Assembly: GCF_000005505.3 (NCBI RefSeq)
Contig: NC_016134.3
Coordinates: 19,704,370 to 19,768,369, forward strand
Reading direction: 5' to 3'
From: Brachypodium distachyon
Lineage: Eukaryota; Streptophyta; Magnoliopsida; Poales; Poaceae
Length of the DNA: 64,000 nt
In this document: in pieces, positions 20,874 through 32,625 of the stretch
Numbering within the stretch: the stretch's first letter is position 1
Layout of the letters: every line of letters starts with the position of its first letter
The notes under the pieces: generated by a model
Seen by the model: the letters and a program-made list of their open reading frames with translations, nothing else
Database searches by the model: none
Told to the model about the DNA's origin: nothing
Position numbers and translations under genes: made by a program

Positions 20874-21388
20874 TTTTTGTAGCTTGTCTGTGACACGAGT
20901 CCGGAATACTCAAAGGTAAAATATTTTGCCGAAAAAGAAAACTAAAAATATGTATACTTTTTCAGAACAAGAAATGTATGGATAGGATTGCCAGATGAAC
21001 AATATTTAGAGAAGACAATTATAAGCCTTTTAATTGAACATTGTTTAGCTCCTGGGAAACAATCTCTGTCTTGTAAGATTCGTCGATTGCATTACCAACA
21101 TCGCAGGATTTCTTGGTTCGATGTGCACACTTAAAAAGGAAAAACCACTGGACCAAGAATACAGCGAAGGTCTCAAAGTTCAATGCTTGCTACAATGAAT
21201 TGAAGAGCACATATGCCAGTGGACAATCCAAAGATCAGTTAATGGATAAAGTTCGTGATAAGGTATGCACAAATCGTACAACAACACAGAATAAGAATCT
21301 ATTCCTGTACTACTCGGTGCTCACAAAATTCATGCCCAAAAGTACTCAAATCAGCATGTAAATCAACAATTTCACATGGTGCAGAAAA

Positions 21389-22099
21389 TTAAACGGGTAT
21401 CTCATTTATTTCATCACATGTCATATTTTGTTCAGCAACACAATCATCTTTATCATTACCTTGTAGGCTCAACACGTTTCTTGTACACTTTCTCTCCAAT
21501 TTCCTCTCCGCTTCACGAGCAAGATTAAGCAAACACAATAGAGAGTCGTATTTTCCGTATTCAATTATGTAAGAAATATCAAAGTTAAGCCCACAATAAA
21601 ACCTATCCATTTTTCTTTGTTCGGTTTCATCTAAATCAGATCGCAAGGTTAAAATTTGGAACTCATGGTAGTAATCATCAACAGTTTTATCATCTTGTGT
21701 CAAACGTCGTAATTTGGAACGCAACTCATAAGCATAACTTGGAGGAACATATTTTTCTCTCATGATTTTCTTCATATCAATCCAAGTGTGAGGTATTTTG
21801 TTTTCTCTAACTATCTCACACCACCATGATAATGCATCAAAACGAAATTTACTACTAGCAATTTGGACCTTACGACTATCTAGTACATGGAAGCATGTGA
21901 ATCGTTCAGTTAAAGCTAGCTCCCAATCTATATACGTTTCAGCATCATTTCCCCCCTCAAAGAAAGGTACACACAATTTAATTGTATTAGAAGGATTGTT
22001 TCGTACTGTTGTCGTGGCATTATCAACAAGAGACGTGGAGGATGGCCGTGATGAAAAGCACTCATCGCGGTCACGGGATAGCATCGGTCTAGTTGCCAT
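21389..22099 (-). CDS. Ty3/gypsy gag protein, truncated
   Basis: 236 codons on the minus strand from ATG at 22099. The Retrotrans_gag fold is recognisable: 'FFEGGNDAETYIDWELALTERF' is the conserved entry region, followed by 'DALSWWCEIVRE', 'MKKIMREKYVPPSY' and 'SVDDYY'-like 'TVDDYYHEFQIL'. The zinc knuckle and all of pol are absent; the frame stops at 21389 and unrelated DNA follows, so the element is 3'-deleted. Its 5' LTR lies behind it at 22251-23229. Confidence 0.85.
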   Translation of the reverse strand: MATRPMLSRDRDECFSSRPSSTSLVDNATTTVRNNPSNTIKLCVPFFEGGNDAETYIDWELALTERFTCFHVLDSRKVQIASSKFRFDALSWWCEIVRENKIPHTWIDMKKIMREKYVPPSYAYELRSKLRRLTQDDKTVDDYYHEFQILTLRSDLDETEQRKMDRFYCGLNFDISYIIEYGKYDSLLCLLNLAREAERKLERKCTRNVLSLQGNDKDDCVAEQNMTCDEINEIPV

Positions 22100-22250
22100 G
22101 CTTCGTGTAAGTCATGTCATGGTTAGTAGAAAACAAGAAACAAATCACAGTAATATGTTCCTATCAACTACTAGGATGTGGCTACAAGTCGCTCAACTCT
22201 CAAGCTAAAAATCAAGTTCTTACAAGTTCTTACCATGCAAAACAGGAAGG

Positions 22251-23229
22251 TGATGGCCAGCGGCGTGACCCAGCCCTCCGAATATTAAATGTATCGATGC
22301 CTCGGTAACAAACCAACCTAGGTGTAGAATCTGTGGAGCTTGGAGGCTTTTGTGAGTAGCAAGGAATAGCAAATAATCAAATCAGCAATGCAAAGTTGAA
22401 AATATGCTCAATAATGCTAGTTCTAGCTGCTGGAGTCGATAAGAACGAATTACAGAAATAATCTAAGCCTAGATACTGAAGAAGGTAGGATAGAAAGATG
22501 GCACAACAAGTAAATCCCTGGGATTTTTTTCTTTTTCTTTTTTTTGTGGCCTTCTGTTTGGCTTTTTATTCTTTTCTTCTTCTTCTCTTTTTCTTTTTTA
22601 ACCCCAGAAACTCACGCAAAAGAAGGACCGGAAAACTGTACGTCGGGCTGTCCAAGAACAGCAAAGGCTGCAGTAAGAAAAATTCAGAAAAATATGGAAA
22701 AATATGGGTTAGAAGGGTATCGACACAAGCTTTCCAGCAAGGGCAAGATCACTCAAAACGGATGTCGGACGGTGGAGAAAACTGAGAAACACCGGGCTGC
22801 AGCGACACCGGAAAACGGATGCAGAAACTTGGAAGCTCCAAAAGTCCACCTTACAAACCGAATTTGAGGGTCAAAGTTGCCTTGGATATTTCCTGATGCG
22901 CCTCGTCGTGAGCTTTCCAAAAAGTCCAAGAACGTCCAAATCCGAGTTAGTACGCAAAAAATACGCCCGTTTTACTGAACATGGGTCAAACCCACCCGAA
23001 ACTAAAATTCTACTCGGACTCGGGTCCGAAACTGACTCGAAATCTTTCTCTTTTTTTTTTGTTTTTCTTTTCTTTCTTTCTTTCCTTTTTTTTCTTTCCT
23101 TTCTTTTTTTTTCAACTTTCCAAACAACTTGATCTCTAAACAAAATTCGATCTATGATGAAACACTTTCCAAAAGCACTCCTTATTGAGGGTACCAAAAG
23201 TCGTATTCATGGTTAGCATGTCCATATCA
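22251..23229 (-). mobile_element. 5' LTR of the minus-strand gypsy remnant
   Basis: Read on the minus strand it starts TGATATGGACATGC at 23229, the same start as the two solo LTRs in the CACTA element (34994 minus and 39140 plus), and ends about '...ggccatca' at 22251. It includes a long pyrimidine tract at 23040-23115 and another at 22520-22600. The gag frame starts about 150 bp further on. No tRNA-Met primer site is evident after its end, so that part may be altered. The 3' boundary is less certain than the 5'. Confidence 0.55.
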
Positions 23230-24443
23230 ACTAGTCGGCCTGGTCCAAGCCGACAGGCCTCTCTCGGCCTCGAGCAGGCCGACCACAGGCCGTGCGTGCT
23301 GGGGCAGAAACTAATCCAAGCCGACTGCCCCTATCGGCGTCGATGACGCCAACCAGGCCATGTTCGGCATGCAGCAGGTACGCACGTTCGTGTGCATGTG
23401 TAGTAGGCTAGTAGCCATGCTTATTTCCGTATATAATATATGTATGCCCCATGCATGCATGTCTAGCTCAAATTAGTGGAAAGATATTTTTATATTCAAC
23501 AATTTGCTTGTTTGCCTGTCTACGTACTTGCACGTGTACTGCTTGGTCGAGCCAGCTATGAGCTTTCTATATATTATTTTGCTGATCTTGACAATACATA
23601 AATGTATGTATCTTCTTCCGCACGCATACGTCCAATCCAAACCAGCATGGTAAGAGTAGCTGCATGCAGACCGACTGGACTGGGGCTTGTCCCGGGAGGA
23701 TTTTAGGCTGAAAGAATAGAGAAAAAATAAATGGTGGAAGATGCATACTTACCAGCTTGGCCCAAGCTGATAAGTACTTTGGACGTACTCGTGCGGATCT
23801 AGGTTTTTGAGACAAGGTGGTCCAACGTATAAACCTATCCCAATATAAGTTCTAACCAGCAATTTTTACCTCAAACATAATAGTAGTATTGAATTTGGGA
23901 AGAAAAAAAACGGCATTGGAACAATTTTGCGATAATTTCAATTCAATTCAATGAAAGACCGAGAAAAATGTCGCCGCTCCGTGTAAGCTGCTGCCCCGTC
24001 GCATGCTCGCGGTGACGAAGCATATGTTTGCCTTCCGCTGGCAGGCAGCGATGATGATGACGAGAATACGATGCGATGTTAGCTGCTTATGCTCGTCTGC
24101 TCGGCAAAAATACGATACGATGCCAACTGCTCATGATCGATCGCTAGACTTCTACAAGGCCCAATACATGCAGCTACTCTTACCATACTGGTTTGGATTG
24201 GACGTACGCGTGCGGAAGAGATACATACATTTATGTATTGTTGCATGGGACATACATATATTATATACGGAAATAAGCATAGCTACTGGCCTACTACACA
24301 TGCACATGAACATGGCCTAGTCGGCTTCATCGACGCCGATAGGGGCAGTCGGTTTGGATTAGTTCCTACCCCAGCGCGCGCGGCCTGTGGTCGGCCTGCT
24401 CGAGGCCGAGAGAGGCATGTCAGCTTGGGCCAGGCCGACTAGT
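23230..24443. repeat. Large foldback (inverted repeat), 1.2 kb
   Basis: The left arm starts 'actagtcggcctgg' and the right arm ends 'ccaggccgactagt'. The arms pair over about 23230-23670 and 24166-24443 with scattered mismatches, including a shared 'ttatttccgtatataatat' and 'acataaatgtatgtat' block. The left arm carries about 130 bp extra (23457-23590). The spacer is about 0.5 kb. No coding region. It could be a foldback or Mutator-like element; a transcript would form a long hairpin. Confidence 0.8.
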
Positions 24444-25291
24444 GCCTGTCGGGTTGGCCCAAGCCGAGGCTGTGTTATTTCTGAAAATTTCTCAAACTGC
24501 ATATTATTTTTAAATTTGATGAAAAAAATGTATTATTTTAAAAAAATTAGCCACTGCACCAGCCGCCAGGTGTCTTGGACTTCATAAGTTATAGGCTTTG
24601 ACTGTGATTTGTCAGCACTAATAGCCAACTGACTTTATGAGTTGCTTCAAAGGTACGGTGGGCTATAATTTATTTCAAAAATCTTAGCTAGGCAACGGTC
24701 CACTCGGCCTGTAGGATGTGTCCATCTGTTATGGCCTGTTACAGACTTTGGGCAGCCTGGAACACAACGCATACTATCCCCGAGCAACGAAAACCGTCCG
24801 GCCCAAATGCATATTGACGAGGGCATCACTCTAGTCTTTTGTCATCTTTCCTGTTTTCAGTTAACATTTGAGCAATCTTGTGCCCGTTTCTTTTCACCTT
24901 TTCCTAGTGTCTCTTCTTGTGCATTGCAACACGAGATTATCTCCGACATATATCATATATTCAGCTCTTCCATATAGTTGCATTTGTCCCAATTATCTCC
25001 ACCGCGTGTGTTTCCCGTGTGAGTCGAGTCATACGATCAGCACTAGGCCTTGTAAATTTGGTGTTGTTAGGTATCCCAACCAAGCTCCACTTTATACACC
25101 TTAGTTGTCGCGTGATAGTCTTGACCCATAAAATTCGCTTGATCACACACACGTGCGTTTCAACCACCGCAGCGGTAACTAGCTTTTTCAATTCACTTCG
25201 GAACGGTAAGATACCTCGTTATTTTCAGTTTTGAGTGAGTTGAGAGTTTCCACCTATATATATACACTTGGTTGCTGCTCTTTTTGTGTCT
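24444..25291. other. Non-coding lead-in to the gypsy gag
   Basis: No recognisable LTR or tRNA primer site is found ahead of the gag at 25292, and the stretch does not match the 3' LTR at 30491-30995. The element therefore lacks a visible 5' LTR. Confidence 0.5.
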
Positions 25292-26818
25292 ATGATGTCT
25301 ACAGACGCTGATCAGTACGATGTGGAGAAGAAGCAAGATCCTACAACCCCGGTGCAGTTCTATCAATATGAGGCGCTTCGTATGCACTTTCAGCGTCAAC
25401 TCGGCCTCCAAATTGATCCCCTTGCAGAGCAAGTGCAGAACATGGAGCTGAAAGTGGACAATACCGAGAAGACCGTGAATGACACGCATCAATCTATCAT
25501 GACGTTGCAGCAGTCGGCTGATGCGCTACAGCGGTCCATTGGTGCTATTCAAACCACATTGGAAGGGTTGCAAGGTGATGTCGAGAGTGTCCATGGTCGT
25601 GAGGAGGCACATCGTAATGATGATGGTGGTCGGCGTGAACGGTTTCAGCAAGACAATCGTGATCGCCGAGTGCACCATGACATTCCCAATGGTCGCGGGA
25701 TGGGTGGTCGTGGTGGTGGTCCGCATGGTCGTGGATTTACTCATCGTGATGTTGACGGTGATTTCAGGCAGCCACACCATCGTGATGAGGATGGCTTGGG
25801 CAGGCCCAAGTTTAAGATTACAAAGTTTGAAGGCTCCACTGATGTTGAAGAGTATCTCAATTGGGAGCTGAAGGTTGAAAAGTTGTGGCGCATGCATGAG
25901 TACACCGAAGATAGAAAGATCAAGTTGGCGTCCTCTGAATTTGATGGTTATGCTTTGCTATGGTGGGAGAACCTTGTGCAAACCAGGGCGAAGGAAGGAT
26001 TGCCCGCTATTGTTACTTGGTTGTCCATGAAGCGAGAGATGCGTGACCGTTTTATTCCACGCAACTACATCCGTTCTCTTTATGATAAGTTGCAAAATTT
26101 GAAGAAAGGTACCATGTCCGTGGATGACTATCATCAGGAGATGGAGCTTATTATACAGCGTGCCCGCGTGCGTGAAGATGCCAAACAAACAATGCAGTGT
26201 TTCCTTTCTGGTCTGCACTCCAATGTCAAACGCATTGTCCGGCATTACCAATACCATGATATCACGGAGTTGTTGCATCAAGCACGTGACGCGGAGGCTC
26301 AGTTGGCGGAGAATGCGAAGTTTGCTGCACGTACTACCGATGCCAAGGGTCGTTTTACACCACGGACAGTGAGCAGCGCGTCTACTCCTAGTACGGCATC
26401 CGGTTCACGTGGCACTTTCAATACCAAGCCCGAGATTGCTGTTTCTAATGCCAAGAAGCCGGTGCAGCCCACTGCTAGTTCTGCGTCGTCCTCTAATTCT
26501 ACAGCTCGTAACAAGGATATCATTTGCCATACCTGCTGCAGACGAGGCCATATCCAACGAGATTGCCCGAATAAGACGATTATGCTTGCGAATGAAGAAA
26601 CCGGTGAATATGAGTCCAGTGATGAGGTTGATCCCGAATCTGTTTTTGAGGAAGATCAGGAGGATCCCCATGCTACTGTTTATGCTGATGCTACACATCT
26701 TCCAACCATAGTTTGTACGCCTAAAGTTTTGAGTGTGGTACCTAGCTCGGCCGAGGAGCAGCGTTGCAATTTGTTTCAAACCAAGGCCATTGTGGGACAC
26801 GCAAGGTGTGCAAGGTGA
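25292..26818 (+). CDS. Ty3/gypsy gag
   Basis: ATG at 25292 (a second at 25295) opens about 508 codons. A coiled-coil-like N-terminal region ('MELKVDNTEKTVND') precedes a Gly/Arg/His-rich stretch. The capsid domain follows ('FEGSTDVEEYLNWELKVEKL', 'ALLWWENLV', 'MREMRDRFIPRNY'-type block, 'SVDDYHQEMEL') and then a CCHC knuckle 'CHTCCRRGHIQRDC' near 26525-26565. An acidic tail ends at TGA 26816-26818. In this family gag runs on into protease, so the end reflects a frameshift near 26795, at a small 'gcaaggtg' duplication. Confidence 0.9.
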   Translation: MMSTDADQYDVEKKQDPTTPVQFYQYEALRMHFQRQLGLQIDPLAEQVQNMELKVDNTEKTVNDTHQSIMTLQQSADALQRSIGAIQTTLEGLQGDVESVHGREEAHRNDDGGRRERFQQDNRDRRVHHDIPNGRGMGGRGGGPHGRGFTHRDVDGDFRQPHHRDEDGLGRPKFKITKFEGSTDVEEYLNWELKVEKLWRMHEYTEDRKIKLASSEFDGYALLWWENLVQTRAKEGLPAIVTWLSMKREMRDRFIPRNYIRSLYDKLQNLKKGTMSVDDYHQEMELIIQRARVREDAKQTMQCFLSGLHSNVKRIVRHYQYHDITELLHQARDAEAQLAENAKFAARTTDAKGRFTPRTVSSASTPSTASGSRGTFNTKPEIAVSNAKKPVQPTASSASSSNSTARNKDIICHTCCRRGHIQRDCPNKTIMLANEETGEYESSDEVDPESVFEEDQEDPHATVYADATHLPTIVCTPKVLSVVPSSAEEQRCNLFQTKAIVGHARCAR

Positions 26819-29800
26819 TTATTGATGGAGGAAGTTGTCACAATCTAGCTAGTAAGGAGCTTTGCACGAAACTGAAGTTGAAGTATTTACCGCACCCCAA
26901 TCCATACTATATTCAGTGGCTTAGTGATCACGGCGAGATGAAGATTAGCCACATGGTGCGTGTTGAGTTTCAGATTGGACCATATAAGGACACCGCTGAG
27001 TGTGATGTGGTTCCAATGACCGTGTGTCATTTGCTGTTGGGACGCCCGTGGCAATCCGATAGAGATGTTTGTCACGATGGGAGAGGTAACACTTATAGTC
27101 TCCATTGGCATGGCAAGGAGGTGATATTGCGTCCGATGACACCACAACAGATTGTTAATGAATCTCGCCAAAAAGTAGAAGTAAATCGTGAGAATGAGAG
27201 TGAGAGATTAGATAGGCGAGTGACTCCACTTTCGGTGAGTGAGTGCCACAAGCCAAATTCGAGTGGTAAACAGAACGGTGAGGTAGAGAATTCCTTAGTA
27301 ATGCTAGCCACCAAATCAGATTTGAGAGAGTTCAGCAAGGATCCTACTTTGGAGCCTTTTGTGCTTATGTGCAAAGGTGTCCTTCGTTCTACTAACGAGA
27401 TAACCCCGCTGCCTATAAGTGTTTCTCATGTTTTGCAGGAATTCAGCGATGTGTTTCCGGATGAAGTCCCCGCTGGTTTGCCACCATTGAGAGGGATTGA
27501 GCAACAAATTGACTTGATTCCAGGAGCGTCGCTGCCCAATCGTCCACCATACCGTACGAACCCCGACGAGACGAAAGAAATTCAGAAACAAGTACAAGCG
27601 CTTCTTGACAAAGGTTATATTCGCGTAAGCTTAAGTCCTTGTGTTGTTCCTGTTATTTTACTGCCTAAGAAAGATGGGACTTGGCGCATGTGTGTAGATA
27701 GTACAACAATTAATAACATCTCTATTCGATACCGTCATCCTATTCCGCGTTTAGAAGATATGTTAGACGAGTTGAGTGGTGCTGCTATATTCTCTAAAAT
27801 TGATTTGCGTAGTGGATACCATCAAATTAGGATGAAAGAAGGGGATGAGTGGAAAACAGCCTTTAAAACTAAATTCGGTTTATATGAGTGGTTAGTCGTG
27901 ACTTTTGGGTTAACTAATGCACCTAGTAATTTCATGCGTTTAATGAATCATGTTTTAAGGCATTTCATAGGCAAATTTGTGGTTGTGTATTTTGATGATA
28001 AACTAATTTACAGCCGCACCGAATCTGAACATGTTGATCATATTACACAAGTCTTGCAAGTGTTGCGTGATGCTAAATTATTTGGTAACATGGGAAAGTG
28101 CACATTTTGCAAAGATTGGTCATTTTCTTGGGTTATGTTGTTTCTGCCCATGGGGTTGAGGTTGATGAATCTAAAACTGAAGCAATTAAAAATTGGCCTA
28201 CTCCTGTCAATGTTAGTCAAGCTAGAAGTTTTCATGACCTTGCTGGTTTTTATAGATGATTTGTGAAAGATTTCAGCACCATTGCCGCCCCATTGAATGA
28301 ACTAACTAAAACGGGTGTTGATTTTGTTTGGGGACCGACGCAAGATAATGCTTTTGATTAATTAAAGAATCATTTAACCGTTGCACCTTTGCTCGTTTTA
28401 CCTAATTTCGCTAAACAATTTGAGATTGAGTGTGATGTTAGTGGAATAGGTATTGGTGGGTTTTTTATGCAAGAGGGTCGTCCGATTGCATTTTTTAGTG
28501 AGAAATTGAATGGTGCACAATTGAACTATCCTGTTTATGACAAACAATTATGTGCTCTTGTTCGTGTTCTTGAAGTTTGGCAACATTATTTATAGCATAA
28601 AGAGTTCCTTATACATTCTGATCATGAGGCTTTAAAGTATTTGAAAGGCCAAGCTAAGTTGAAGCGACGACATGCTAAGTGGATGGAATTTATTGAATCT
28701 TTTCCTTACATTATTACGTATAAAAAGGGTAAAGAAAACATTGTAGATGATGCTCTTTCTAGGAAAGTTGTACTTTTGAATCAATTGGATGTTAAAGTTC
28801 CTGGATTAGAGAGTTTACGTGATTTATATACTTCTGATCGTGACTTTGCTGCACCTTACAATCTTTATAAGGATGGGAAAGGATGGGATAAGTTTCATAC
28901 ACATGATGGGTTTTTGTTTCGAGCTAACAAACTTTGTGTACCCGAGTCGTCCGTGCGTTTGTTATTGCTGCAGGAATCACATGCTGGCGGCTTGATGGGT
29001 CACTTTGGACGTGAAAAGACTTTGCTTATGCTTAATGAAAAAATTTATTGGGCAAAGATGAGGCGTGATGTGGACAGGTTTGTCAAAAGGTGGATTACTT
29101 GTCATAAGGCCGAGTCCAAGCTGAAGCCTCACGGTTTGTATACTCCTCTTCCTGCCCCTAGTGTTCCATGGGAAGATATTAGCATGGATTTTGTGTTGGC
29201 ATTGCCTAGGACCAGGAGAGGACATGATTCAATATTTGTGGCAGTGGATCGTTTTTCTAAGATGGCGCATTTTATTTCCTGCCACAAGAGCAACATGCGT
29301 CGCATATTGCTAATCTGTTTTGAGGGACTTCGTGAGATTGCATGGTGTACCAAGGACGATTGTTTCTGACCGTGACGTGAAGTTCATGAGCTACTTTTGG
29401 AAGATGCTTTGGGGAAAGCTAGGAATGAAGTTGTTGTTCAGCACTACTTGTCATCCCCAAACCGATGGCCCAACAGATGTGGTGAATCGCACACTTTCAA
29501 TGTTGATGCGATCAATGATCAAGAAGAACCTGCGTGCATGGGAGGAGTGTTTGCCGCATGTAGAATTTGCATATAACAGGACGGTACATTCAACAAAGCA
29601 ACTTTGTCCTTTTGAGGTGGTATATGGTTTCAAACCCATTACGCCACTTGATTTGCTGCCACTTCCAAGTCAAGAGCGTGTGAATATGGAGGCGTCCAAG
29701 CGTGCTGATTTTGTTCGGAAGATGCATGAGAAGACTAAAGAAGCAATAGATAAGAAGGGCAAGTACAATGTTGCACGTGTCAATACAAAGCGAAAAGAAG

Positions 29801-30411
29801 TGCTCTTTCAGCCTAGCGATCTGGTATGGGTTCATTTTCGCCAGGATAGATTTCCTAAACAACGTAAGTCAAAGTTGCTGCCACGAGGAGATGGACCATA
29901 CAAGGTGCTTGCCAAGATCAATGATAATACTTACAAGATAGATCTTCCAACCGATAAGTTTGGCGTGAGTAATTCGTTCAACGTTTCTGATTTGACGCCA
30001 TATGATGGAGAAAACCTTGGAGCGTCGAGGTCGACACTTTTTGAAGAGAGGGAGAATGATGAGGGCATCCCAAGTCCTTTTTCATCTTTGCCTAATGATG
30101 ATCTTGCTGTTCAAGATAAACCCAATGATCTACGCATTGGACCAATTAAACGAGCACCTGCCAAGTTATTAGAACAACAGGTGAACTCACTTCTAGCTGC
30201 ACCTAATGTTTATATTGATGAGAATTTTATACCGCCTAAGTCTTTGTATCTTTGTGTAATCAGATTTGAGGCTGAGGCAACCGTGGATCATGGAGGAGAG
30301 GAGGCCGCGTGCGAGGATCATCATGTGCTGTTATCCAACATCAAGATATGCGCGAGGGAGGAGAGAGAGGCAGGAGCACCACAAATGAAGATGGAGGATA
30401 CAAATCGCTAG
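26764..30411 (+). pseudogene. Ty3/gypsy pol: protease, RT, RNase H, integrase (broken)
   Basis: Protease has 'IIDGGSCHN' near 26818. RT in 27600-28050 has 'LPKKDGTWRMCVD', 'FSKIDLRSGYHQI' and the box 'YFDD'. A frameshift near 28120 and stops at about 28260, 28358 and 28592 break the RT/RNase H join. RNase H has '[12 protein letters not shown]' and 'HSDHEALK'. The integrase zinc region is 'HAGGLMGHF...CHKAE'; the core has 'ISMDFVL' and 'IVSDRDVKF' but the third acidic residue is Asp in place of Glu (codon at 29476). A further frameshift occurs at about 29310. The C-terminal region 'RGDGPYKVLAKINDNTYKI' lacks a chromodomain that I can see. Confidence 0.9.
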
Positions 30412-30490
30412 AAGAGCAACTCGTGTGCAATGGGCAGCCAATGACAAGAATGATCTGCCCACCACAAGTTGAGTACGAGTATGAGGCGCA

Positions 30491-30995
30491 CCAGGACAGC
30501 CTACGATGAGCCCGACACGTCTAAGGGGCGCCCGGACCTGCGAGTCCTTGTTTAAGCCAAGTCCTATTCGGATTGGTTGTATGAGTTTGAGTCGAACCAA
30601 GTTTGAGTCCGAGTCTGAGTCTGTTTGTGTGTTTGGGCTGCCCCTCGCCTATATATACAAAGGGTACGCCTAGTGTTAGGGTTAGATCACGTTTTAGCTA
30701 TTTTCGAGACTCTTGTTGATTGCGAGAAGCATTCATCTGGAATCCTATACACCATATTCGTTTCGATAGGGTGTTTGTTATCTACTGAAATTTCGAGTGT
30801 AATCTGTCGTTCCGCTGGAATTGGAAGATTGCGAAACCGCTTGTGGTTGGCAGACTACTGCGCAAGTGTGTGGTGTTGCGAATTTCCATTGGGTTGCAAG
30901 TTCGTTGTGCGGCGACGGATGAACAGCCGGAAGATTTGTAAAATCATACAAGTTATCCACGTTGCTGTTTGAGAAGATCGTGCCACCCCTTATCA
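30491..30995 (+). mobile_element. 3' LTR tail of the gypsy element
   Basis: Same sequence family as 1199-1737, with TATA-like 'cctatatataca' near 30647 and ending 'ccccttatca'. Where the LTR begins, between the pol stop at 30411 and 30491, is not determinable from one complete copy. Confidence 0.7.
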
Positions 30996-31896
30996 CATAT
31001 CGTTTTAAAAGTGTTGCTTGCGTATTGTGATTTTTTGCTAACTTATAACTTCAAAACTAGATGCCCCAAAACAATATTGTGTTTCTCGCGAATAGGTCTT
31101 TGAAAGCAAAACTGAAAGCAAGATGTCTCAAATTTGTGAAAATTTGGATGTATATAGACATGACTTAGTGTATAGATGCATTCAAATTTAGTCAAAGTTG
31201 AGACATCCTTTGTTAAACGGAGGGTGTACTACTTTTAGAATATCGCCAAAGTAAATTAAAATAGTACCAGTCAAAAGTCATTTATGCTTACAAAAAGCAA
31301 AGCTTATTTTCCTAACTTCTCTGAAAGCTGATCTAACCCTTGGAGAATGAACTTTTAGCTTGTTTGGTAGCACTCATTTTATGTCATCCGGGATAAATGA
31401 AATGATTTTTTATAGGGTTTATTTTGTTCTTTTTTTATTTTCACATTCAAAAACCATGTTTGCTTGTCATGCGGATTTGTAGAATGAGAGACAAATCTAG
31501 AGGAACTATGCCTTTTAGAGAAAACTCCAGATTGGGTAAACATATTAGATTCCATAGAATTTCATATTGAATGCACGTACCCAATTTCGTGCTAGCCAAA
31601 TAAGTTGGTTTCTGAAATCTAAAATGATTCCCAAAATTATATGGCCAAATGAGCTGATCACGCATAATCTTGAGATGCTAGCGTTACCATTAACACAACA
31701 TCAGAAGCGTTGAAGCACTAACATACACTATGCCAATGATAACCATGCTTTCTCCGAAGCAAAATGTCGTAAGAAGGACGTCGCATGCCTAAAAGGAGGT
31801 GTAAGGAGTTTTTTTACTGATATAGTTTCGTTCAAACTATTGTATTTTAAAGATTGTTATTGTTTGTTTAACTTTAGAAAAAATGAACTAAATATT
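30996..31896. other. Intergenic, no gene recognised
   Basis: AT-rich sequence with only short open frames and nothing identifiable. Confidence 0.6.
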
Positions 31897-32166
31897 ACTA
31901 CCTTCATTTCTGAATGCAAGATGCTCTATCTTTTTCTTAAGTCAAACATTTTAAAGTTTAACCAATCTTATATAAGAAAATCTATTAATATCTAAAATAT
32001 TAAATAAGTAGTGTAGAAATTTATATATATCATGACGGCTTTAAGAACATTAGGTAATTTAGAGATATAGATATTGATAGATTTTTATATAAACTTGGTC
32101 AAACTTTAAAATATTGACTTAAGGCAAACTTAAAACATCTTATATTTAGGAATGGGGAAACAAGTA
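31897..32166. mobile_element. Stowaway-type MITE, 270 bp
   Basis: Starts TACTACCTTCATTTCTGAA and ends as the inverse of 'tacttgtttccccattcct'. Both ends lead into 'aagatg' and the inner arms ('taaagttt.accaa' and 'ttggtcaaacttta') are also inverted. TA borders fit Tc1/mariner MITEs. Confidence 0.75.
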
Positions 32167-32179
32167 TCTAAAAAAAACA

Positions 32180-32261
32180 TACTCCCTCTGATGCATAATA
32201 ACTATGATTTAGTATAAAGTTTTACTAAAACAACGACACTTCTAATAGATCAGAGGGAGTA
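32180..32261. mobile_element. Stowaway-type MITE, 82 bp
   Basis: TACTCCCTCTGAT at the left and ATCAGAGGGAGTA at the right, a perfect 13-bp inverted repeat with TA edges. Confidence 0.85.
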
Positions 32262-32309
32262 CATTATTCAAAGCACACCCCTTCACTACTACAAAACGGT
32301 CTATATGCA

Positions 32310-32625
32310 ACGTCACATCAGTAACGGGTCCGGCGCGACCGTTACTGATGAAGAACATCAGTGTCGGTCGCGGCCACGACCGTTACTGATGAACCGAGCG
32401 GGCACCGCTTGTCGCCGGCCAGCGACACATCAGTGGCGGTCGCGAAAAACGACCGCCACTGATGTACACTCATAGCTCGTGAGTAACATCAGTGGCGGTC
32501 GTTTATGGGGCGACCGCCACTGATGAACCATGCATCAGTAACGGTCGGCCTAGCTCGACCGTTCCTGATGTGTACACGATTATCAGTAATGGTCGTGAAA
32601 ACCTCGACCGACACTGATGTTACTC
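32310..32625. repeat. CACTA 5' subterminal hairpin array
   Basis: About six units of roughly 38 bp, each an imperfect palindrome such as 'catcagtggcggtcg' followed by 'cgaccgccactgatg', separated by short unique spacers. In CACTA elements subterminal repeats bind the element-coded DNA-binding protein. Confidence 0.88.

Larger units (their letters stand above)
20659..21388. other. Intergenic with a weak transposon-ORF fragment
   Basis: Holds a (TAAA)n microsatellite and a tiny Stowaway. An open frame at 21113-21361 (82 codons, 'WTKNTAKVSKFNACYNELKS') vaguely resembles the NAM-associated/Harbinger ORF1 type of protein, where 'VSKF...Y' and 'SGQS.DD' patterns are common. This is weak and could be chance. 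Confidence 0.35.
25292..30995 (+). mobile_element. Ty3/gypsy retrotransposon, degenerate, no 5' LTR seen
   Basis: Gag, protease, RT, RNase H and integrase in gypsy order, followed by an LTR end at 30995. Several frameshifts and stops make it inactive. The LTR tail (30491-30995) is the same family as 1199-1737. Confidence 0.9.

Noticed and set aside
21113..21361. Harbinger ORF1/NAM-like protein fragment
   Set aside because: Similarity rests on a few residues only, so it was not called as a gene.
1199..30995. One giant gypsy element with LTRs at 1199-1737 and 30491-30995
   Set aside because: No primer site follows 1737, gag starts 23 kb later, and the DNA between has independent elements; two separate family members are simpler.
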